64,000 bases of DNA from Guyanagaster necrorhizus (lineage: Eukaryota > Basidiomycota > Agaricomycetes > Agaricales > Physalacriaceae), in contig NW_025064916.1 in assembly GCF_019112545.1 (NCBI RefSeq), forward strand, positions 106,696 to 170,695, in the 5' to 3' direction. Made by a program: the position numbers and the translations under genes. The notes below the pieces were generated by a model. The model was not told the DNA's origin and ran no database searches. It saw only the letters and a program-made list of their open reading frames with translations. This document shows, piece after piece, positions 57,061 through 64,000 of the stretch (position 1 is its first letter; the number at the start of each line of letters is the position of its first letter).

Positions 57061-58150
57061 TAGGGCAGGGCCACATAACCTAAAGTAATAAGAATGATGT
57101 TATGAGAACTATCAGGATAAGTAAGTAATAGTATATAGGTATGAGTTAGTGAGCATACCTCAGTCAGCACAGTAAAAGGTGAAATGACTGAGGATGCAGT
57201 ATATATTCAGATGGTATGAAGTATAGGAGGTCAGGAAATGAAATATGGGTAAGTAGGCGGGAAAGAATTGGGTGCATGTGTCTCATTCAACAGGCCGGAA
57301 AGGTGGAAAAGCGATGGGAGGATGGTAGTGGTAAGTCGCCATGGTATGTAATCAAGACGAGGTGTTCCGGCCACTGCCGCTTCCGAATTTACATCTCAGA
57401 GATAAGGTGGGGTCAAGTTCTCTGCAAGCCAGAAGAAAAAATGTCTCTATGTTGTTAATATTAGAACTTGGCTGTTAATTGTTGGTTATTGATATAAATA
57501 ATAACATCGTTACATCAAAAAGAAACTGCAAGATGTGCTGTCACTATACCATAGCGCCCCGACAGAACGAGGACAACGTCAATTCTCATAGTCCCGTCGC
57601 GACAACGAATCCTCCGACTTGGAAGGCTTGGGCTGATATAACATTATCGGAAAGAACTGAATCTTGAACGGAAATGATATCAGAATCGAATCGGGCCTCG
57701 CAAACCCCGGTTACGCTGAACCTAAACACACGTTCAATGTTTGCTGTTTATGGCTCATATGTTTCGTGTCTTCTAAGTTCTCCATACTTCAATATATATC
57801 CGACAAGCATGTGGTACACGTTTTCACCAAAATTCAATACGCCTCTCCGAGAGTTGGAGGGGTAAATCATATCGACAAAATCTCCTAGAGGCCACCTGAG
57901 ATTGTGGCCATTAGCCATCATAGGAATGATACATAAACTGCTCACCATTCATGCAATTGTGCACGGTAGAACAGGCGGGTATGATCCTGTCCTGCAGAGT
58001 TGCTGTGAAGAGGAGGCGCGTATATGCCCTGAGAAATGCAATGCACATGGGGAGACAGACACAGGAGGAAGGCCTTGGGGTCGTGTTGGTCCTGGGATGA
58101 TTGCCATTATATTAAAGAAGCCAGCATGGTTATTGCTGGGAGGGAAGAAC
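57061..58150. other. transition to normal base composition, no gene recognised
   Basis: CG dinucleotides reappear from about 57250 on. Short frames exist on both strands without known motifs. Confidence 0.35.
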
Positions 58151-58179
58151 ACAGAAATATGCGTAGGCACTACTTGTAT

Positions 58180-58570
58180 TAGGTTTTGAACCTGGGTGAC
58201 CGGCTGAGACAACGTTGCTCTGCTATGGTGAAGTGTCGTACAGATATGCATTAGCCTTTCCAATCGAATCTCGACAACCGATAGGACGCTGTTCATTTGA
58301 GTGCATAATTGTAGCCAAGGGCTCCACAAGTAGGCTAAACCTGAGCCAGAGAGAGGGCATAACTTTGCGAAGTGCAAGCATACAGCGGTGTTCGGGGTGG
58401 ACTGGAAACCAACACCTGACTGGTGACCTCATTTCCAAGTCAGAGCCGACCACTCGCACCGATAAAAAGATGTTTCCCAGTCTTTGACGCTGAGGACAGC
58501 CTACCAGGGTTCGAACCTGGACAGTTACTCAGCACATTGCTCCTATAGCATAGCGCCATGGTGGTTACTC
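58180..58570 (-). repeat. tRNA-derived SINE-like relics
   Basis: On the minus strand CCAGGTTCGAACCCTGG at about 58503-58519 has the form of a tRNA T-arm and a pol III B box. An A-box-like TGGCGCTATGCTATAGGAG lies about 35 bases upstream (58540-58560). A second B-box-like CCCAGGTTCAAAACC lies about 310 bases downstream (58182-58196), again after a tRNA-like GCAGAGCAACGTTGTCTCAG. The acceptor stems do not pair, so neither is a tRNA gene. Tandem SINE heads are the best guess. Confidence 0.35.
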
Positions 58571-59279
58571 GGAGGCACCCTCTGGTAGTGAGGACGAAGA
58601 GCAGCTTGATTCAGGACTTGCTTCCGGAGGTCAAGAGGCAAAGACATCAGGTGTAGGTGGTGGCGTCTTGTCAAGTCCCACTTGAGCAAGGCGTCTTGGG
58701 CGAGCGAGCCCCAAAGCTGAGCGCTAGCACTGAGGCCTAAGGACACATGATCCAAGTTTAACAACACGTTACGGATGTCAAACTAAAGCCTCGTTACCTG
58801 CAATAGCAATGGTCTATTCAACTTCAGCATCGAGACGAGCGAGGTTGAACAGAATGATACTACGGCCGTCAGCCTCACAACCAAAAAACACAAAGGAGCT
58901 TATCAGCAGTAAACACTGCCTGCATAATCACCCGTCACCCTGGCCAACTTGCTGAGAGCGGCCACTCGCTCCCTCCACATCCATCATCCATTCCGACAAC
59001 CGAAGCTGAGTTTTCTTCATTGATCAGGCCTGCATTTTCCAAACTCCTCTACTGGCATATCACCTCCATATGAATGGTCTTGAGACCGAAGGGCAGAGCG
59101 AAAGGGAAGCAGCAGTCCGTCGAGAAAAGGTCGGACATAAAGACAAGGCATGCGGGCCGCCCAGTCGCTTATATAACTAATGTCACGGCGCGTCGGCTTC
59201 AAACACATCGGTCTTGTTCACTTTGCCTGTTTCTTACCTCGAAAATTGCGGACAAGATGGTGGTTTGTATGATAGTCAT
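58571..59279. other. unassigned GC-balanced sequence
   Basis: A minus-strand frame (58767-58543) reads SLAQDALLKWDLTRRHHLHL and SLPLDLRKQVLNQAALRPH, which looks coding-like and could be an exon. No family is recognised and no start or splice could be fixed. Confidence 0.25.
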
Positions 59280-59392
59280 GTATAACCCGTACGTTCACAA
59301 GCCTTGGTACCTCTGTTTCTGATCTATCAATTTGAAGTTCAGTGTCGGCTTCTGAGGTTCAATAATGTCTCATCTTGCTAGAGGGAATGCCA

Positions 59393-60030
59393 TCATCGAG
59401 AAAAAGATGGACTTGTGCCACTATCCGGATGATATATCGATGCTGTCCATCTTCGAGTCCGGTCACTCTGCTGGTCATGAATGTTGAACATCAGTCGCGG
59501 TACTTCGATCTTCATGAGTAAATATACCTCACTTCCATCCATCTCCTCTGCCAAGAATTTATCAAATGCATCAAGCGCGTCTCTGCGTTCTTTGTCGCGT
59601 CCTTGTTCACGACCTTCGCGCAGACCTTCGTGCCTACCTATCCGGATACCCTCTTTCATTGCTGGAGCTTTCATCTGTTTAAACCCCTCCGCATATCCAG
59701 CATTCCAAGGCTTCCTTTTTTCCACTCATTGAGCCTTTTCATCATTCCAATCATCATTCCTTCCTCCCAACCTTTTCCCCTTGCTTCAAGGCTTTGCAGC
59801 GCCGTTTGCAATTCATGCGCTTCAGACCTGAATATTTGAACTTTGAAGCAGAGTGCCCGGCCTCAGTACACCGTTTCTCCAAATGAGCTGTGTCGAACTG
59901 AAGGTGTTTCAAAGCAGGCTAGGCGTTTCCTAACCGAAACTTGTGCCTTGCAGCGTCATGTTCCGATTGTAATGTACTCGTATCCGCTTCGCTTCGATCC
60001 TTCTCTGCTGAAGGGCTTTTCATGAACCAT
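59393..60030 (-). pseudogene. coiled-coil hypothetical protein relic, copy 2
   Basis: The best frame (59725-59393) reads PWNAGYAEGFKQMKAPAMKE, GLREGREQGRDKERRD and AFDKFLAEEMDGSEVYLLMK, basic and helical. Upstream pieces up to about 60030 match the start of copy 1 but are out of frame. This copy keeps a longer C-terminal part, while copy 1 keeps a better N-terminal part. Confidence 0.5.
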
Positions 60031-61106
60031 TCATTGGCTAGCATTTTCGCATATTTGGCACGAGCTACCACTTCGTCGGTGGGTCTCACGCTCTAGGCAA
60101 TCACAGTAGCCTGAAGAACGAATCCGAGATGCGCAATAATATGTTCTCAGATGATTCGGCTGTTCTGCTGTGGGAGGAACCAGTTTGCATCCAGCACTGA
60201 ACTCATACCAGACATCGCGCTTCTCGTTCTTGCAGTGAAACTTAGCAGAGGTTTGAACTTCGGCGAGGCCTCATTTGGGGACGACTCTTGGCGCCGATCG
60301 ATAAATGGACGAGCCTCAGGTGCGTATTTCACTGATTATCGGCCCCGTCGATCCGCAATGATTATGCAACTATTTTAAGGAAATGAATGCAAGAACCAAG
60401 GGGTAAAGGTAATCTTTTATACGGTGAACGCAATGCCAACAACGTCCGGATTTTCAGCAAGGAATACGATGAATCGCTTAGCGTACGCGAATCCTTATGA
60501 CATTCGGCGACCTGAGCAACGATGGTGAGGTCACGAAGGCCAATAGGATTGGCGCCGTCGTTTCTTTCAGCTTCGAAATCCCACAGAGACCTGGTTAAAG
60601 ACGGATCTTTAGTACTTTGGCGCAACCTTCATTAACTGATAGCCGGGAAATCATTGTAATTCAGTCCCACCCAGAGCATACGAATCTGCAATACACGTGT
60701 GTCTATTCACAGGGTCTCACCTTCTTCCTTCCGAAACATCTCAGTCAGATTTGCCGGTCAATGTACCGTCGGAAGTGTAGTTCATCGATCACACAACCCT
60801 TCTTGGCTATGTAACTCTCTTTTCCGATTCCCCCACGTGATTGCAGCATACCAAGAATATATCTTTCGCAGACAATTCCGACTCGTGGACATTCACAACG
60901 CGCGCTGGATCAGTTCGTTTCTGATGCATACCGCTTTTTGCGAATTCTCCAGTTCGCGGCGATACTGTCGGATAGTCTATCCACAGGTATTATATAGCTT
61001 AGTTCCGCGCTGTATAAAATGCAGGGCCACACTGTATGGCGGCATAACAGCACATACCTTGCTTTAGGTGTTTGACCTCTATTCCCTCCTTTTCCTTGGT
61101 ACCAAG
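60031..61106. other. unassigned part of duplicated segment, copy 2
   Basis: Conserved with 15481-16896. Minus-strand pieces (VLDANWFLPQQNSR, YKRLPLPLG, ERNDGANPIGL) suggest an eroded gene. The lipase promoter should be in the last few hundred bases. Confidence 0.35.
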
Positions 61107-62396
61107 ATGTACGTGCCATTTGTATTCCAGTTGGTTTCGACCCTGGGTATAAGCTATACTACGTCTTGGGGACCAGTCCCTCATAGCGTCATCCCGTTGT
61201 CCGCTGCTCAACTTGCCTCATTTGCGCCGTACACGCAGTTCGCAAGGGCGACATATTGCGGTTCAGAGGCCTTGAAAAACTGGAGTTGCGGAGGTACGCG
61301 TTGTGCTCCATGCCTTTTCTGTTGCTGAGGGCCGTCTTTCAGAGGCTTGTGATGCTGTCCCTGACTTCGAACCTACACTTGTCGGTGGTGATGGAGATGA
61401 TGTCCAGTATTGTTAGTGGTCTCCCCAGCCCACATAGTCAGGTTGATATATGTTCTTCTAGTCTTCGTTGGGTACTGGCCATTCGAGGACGCCATAGTTG
61501 TAGGACATGAAGGCACTGACCCAACCCAGCTGTGAGATTGTTATCTGTCATCAAAGTTCTAGTGGTTTATTCTAATTTTTTTATGCAGCCAAGCTGTTTT
61601 GACAGATGTCGACGCACTCCACGACAATCTCGACCCGGATCTTTTCCCTGGTGTCCCCAGTAATGTTCATGTGCATGGCGGTTTCAGAGATGCGCAGGCT
61701 TCAACAGCTATCGAAATTCTCGCTGCAGTTCAATCACTCATCAAATCCAAGGGAACCAGCAATTTAGTTGTCGTTGGACACTCACTTGGGGGAGCTCTGG
61801 CCGAACTTGACGGCCTTTTCTTCGCTCTAAACATACCCTCTGCATCCATCAAGGTAATAACTTATGGGACACCTCGTACGTATCCTCGCGGCATATACAG
61901 ATGCATAGCTCAGTTTCCATAATTTACTCATTCCAGAACTTTTTAGGTGTCGGGAACTTGGCCTTTGCGGAGCTCATCGATTCTAAAGTAAGAGAGGTGT
62001 TTAAGTAGCTTTCGTTTGTGCTGACCCCTTTGACCTATAGGTACCAAACTTCAAGCGGATTAATAACGAACGTGGTATGGTGACACATTCAGTTTCCAAT
62101 GCTGGTCCTGATCGAATTCAGATCTTATCCCTATACTGCCTGGAAGACACCTCGGATATGTTCACCTTGCAACCGAGATCCATATCCTCGAACCAGGTTC
62201 CGCTGTCGTCTGTCCAGGTGGGTCAAATTTCCTTGGTCTTGTCTAAATAACTGACGAAGCAACGCTCGCAGGTAACGACGATGCGATTGACCCAGAGTGT
62301 CAAATCAAAACGGTTCCAAATATTTTTGAAGGAGATATACTGGATCATCTTGGTCCTTACGAGGGCATTTACCTTGGCACAATATTTTGTCATTAG
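61107..62396 (+). CDS. class 3 lipase, copy 2
   Basis: Same eight-exon layout as copy 1. It reads MYVPFVFQLVSTLG, ATYCGSEALKNWSCG, EACDAV, VVGHEGTDPTQ, FPGVPSNVHVHGGF, the elbow VVGHSLGGALAEL with the catalytic Ser, ITYGTPRVGNLAF, RINNERDLIPILPGR with the likely catalytic Asp, ATEIHILEPG with the catalytic His, and DPECQIKTVPNIFEG, ending at TAG 62394-62396. The fifth intron has lost the donor used in copy 1 (ATG-GTTAAG became GTG-TTTAAG near 61999). An upstream GTAAGA at 61988 can serve instead and keeps frame, removing four residues relative to copy 1 (predicted 302 residues). Role as for copy 1: a secreted esterase/lipase. It is probably functional if the alternative donor is used. Confidence 0.85.
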
Positions 62397-62820
62397 GTTC
62401 AACTCCTCCAACTCAGGGAGAAAGCTTAAGGGTTTAAGCTTGGCTATTGTCGGTCGACTGTTAGTTGTTTAAATTACACACCTGATTTCTTATATGGACC
62501 ATTAATCTTTATGATGACACGTATTATGGTCGCTGGAAACGCTCAACGTTCGTAGCATCATTCGTGGCTAATAATTGGGATAATTGAGACCAGCCATGAA
62601 TGTTGCATGTGTGCAGAAAACATATATACATGAAGGCCTGTAGAGGCCAGACATATGATAAAAATCCATTCCTCTTAGGCGGCGTATAGAAGAAGTATGA
62701 ACCTAGAACATGGTGAATTCCCACCAGTTGACACACTTGCATTGGCAGAGTACTGACTAGTGTGTTACTACTTTGGACCTTCACAGTTTGCTTTGTTCAT
62801 GCCTGAGAGAAATATTGCCA
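62397..62820. other. 3' flank of lipase copy 2, end of duplication
   Basis: Homology to copy 1 continues to about 62820 and then stops. The sequence to the right is unrelated to that right of copy 1. Confidence 0.55.
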
Positions 62821-64000
62821 TGAATCAGTGCGGAGCCTTGCAAGATATGAGGAATGCCTATGACGGAGGAAACGCAATGCTCCATTGCCAAATCTCCACC
62901 AACAAGCTCCATGACTAGTGGTGGGAAGAGAAGGGAATGTGGCTTTAATGGAGAGATCCATCCTCGACTGGCTAGTGATAACGATGGTATGTTTTCCTAC
63001 TATTATCCTTATTCATCACCTTCTGATTATCTGTCAGGTCATATCTCTTGTTGTAAATGTGGATCATGCTTCAGGCGATCGCTGAGGCTTTGAAGTTTGA
63101 ACGATCGGAATGTTTTGTTAACATTAAATCATATCTGCTCTATCGGATATAGCTCTCTCAGCTGGGAGCATGTACATCCAGGGAACACTGCTTAAACGGG
63201 AGCTGGCCGGGGATCATGACGATGTCGATCTCGACGAGCTAGTCTGTCAAGTGTGACACTCCCCCAACAGACGACACTATCGCGACCCTCCTGGGCCTCA
63301 CGTGAATGTTTTTGAGGAGATGATACATAACTGTGTTTTGGATCACAGCCATATCATGGTTATGGTGGCGGTCTTTGAGTAGGTGAGATGGCGAAGAGAT
63401 GCTGTTGTAAGTACTGATTCCATCAGTTTGCTCATAATCATCCAACCTCATAGCTTTGTTTGCATAGCACAAATGACTCCTCACTATATCAATCACCTAC
63501 AGGCGTTGCTGGTTCTATCCGTCGCCGAGACCATTGCGGATCCGCCTTTGCCCATTGTGGAATTCAATGAGCATTCGAAGTTGGTGTATTCTCCAAGCAG
63601 ACTGCGATGTTCAGAATCGTAACGAATACGAATACCAGTTCGCAAAGGGGACTTTTGGATTAAGAACTTGTGGAGGGAGGTCTGGGCTACTCGTATAGTG
63701 GCGGATATTTTTACTCATGTAAGTTTACCTCGTCAGCTGATACGATACAGTGGCTTATCACGTTTTAGCGCGCGAATATTTCAGGACATCTTGTGTTTGA
63801 GGGAGGCCCAAGGGAACTCGGCCCGGCGTGCGGAGGAGTGGAAGTTGGACATGCCCACGATAGGTTGGGTGAAGACAACGATAGGACGAAGTGTGTATCC
63901 AAGATCGCTGCCACCCATCAATATGTGATACCAGAATGCTCATATACTCTGCTAGGCAGTAAGAAAATGAACCCACCCATGCAGCGCCAGTAGCCGCATG
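62821..64000. other. unassigned coding-like region at the right edge
   Basis: Plus-strand pieces look like exons: TSGGKRRECGFNGEIHPRLASD followed by a good GT-AG intron (about 62986-63037), MYIQGTLLKRELAGDHDDVDLDEL at 63170-63245, IHNCVLDHSHIMVMVAV near 63325-63380, and VAETIADPPLPIVEFNEHSKL near 63518-63580. A stop separates some of them, so exon joins are uncertain or the gene is broken. No domain recognised; it may continue beyond the window. Confidence 0.3.

Larger units (their letters stand above)
59280..62820 (+). repeat. segmental duplication, copy 2 (about 3.5 kb)
   Basis: Direct repeat of 14751-18600, about 44 kb away, with the same order of features. It lacks about 375 bp found in copy 1. 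Confidence 0.88.

Noticed and set aside
18600..57200. AT-rich block as horizontally acquired or bacterial/viral DNA
   Set aside because: The content is fungal-type LTR retrotransposons with TSDs; its composition is explained by C:G to T:A decay.
58500..58575. Possible functional tRNA gene (perfect T-arm)
   Set aside because: The bases after the T-arm do not pair with any acceptor-stem sequence at the right distance upstream, and the anticodon arm is poor. A SINE-like relic is more likely.

Overview
The window looks like a chromosome piece of a filamentous basidiomycete, most likely an Agaricomycete. Genes are split by many introns of about 45-60 bp. The gene families include an ASTRA subunit, an RTA1-like protein, an AGC/DMPK-type kinase, a class 3 lipase and a P450. 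The transposable elements are copia and chromodomain-bearing Ty3/gypsy retrotransposons. The species cannot be named from the sequence.

Layout. (1) 1-789: 3' end of a Ty1/copia element (RNase H end, polypurine tract, LTR). (2) about 1.8-14.2 kb: a gene-bearing arm. It holds a decayed cytochrome P450 (-), an intact ASA1-type WD40 gene (-), an aldo/keto reductase with a C-terminal membrane segment (-), an RTA1-like pseudogene (+), a possible small gene (-), a 709-residue AGC-type kinase (+), a fragment with an RZ/NFX1-type zinc finger (-) and an unrecognised gene with a hydrophobic N-terminus (-). (3) 14.75-18.6 kb and 59.28-62.82 kb: two direct copies of one segment, each with a class 3 lipase gene and a broken coiled-coil reading frame. 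(4) 18.6-57.1 kb between them: a very AT-rich, CpG-poor block of nested retrotransposons. (5) 57.1-59.3 kb and 62.8-64.0 kb: normal base composition, possible tRNA-derived SINE relics and unassigned coding-like pieces.

The retrotransposon block can be resolved by LTRs and target-site duplications (TSDs). G1 (21556-29515, minus) has two 436-bp LTRs and TSD ACTAT, and sits inside a copia gag relic. G2 (30665-54468, plus) has two 457-bp LTRs and TSD AGTCA, and sits inside another copia relic. G2 is split by G3 (35072-51101, minus), an array of two gypsy bodies with a middle LTR and TSD ACTGG/ACTAG. The middle LTR is itself split by a remnant, G4 (42244-43462). All carry stops explained by C-to-T or G-to-A changes. 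The two G1 LTRs differ almost only by transitions.

The most interesting signals are a Tf1/sushi-type self-priming signature shared by these gypsy elements (the start of the LTR transcript pairs with a primer-binding site just inside the 5' LTR), a conserved hydrophobic segment at the N-terminus of their Gag region, transition-only decay that removes catalytic Asp residues, and the duplicated lipase segment bracketing the retrotransposon block. No CRISPR array, rRNA or intact tRNA was seen.
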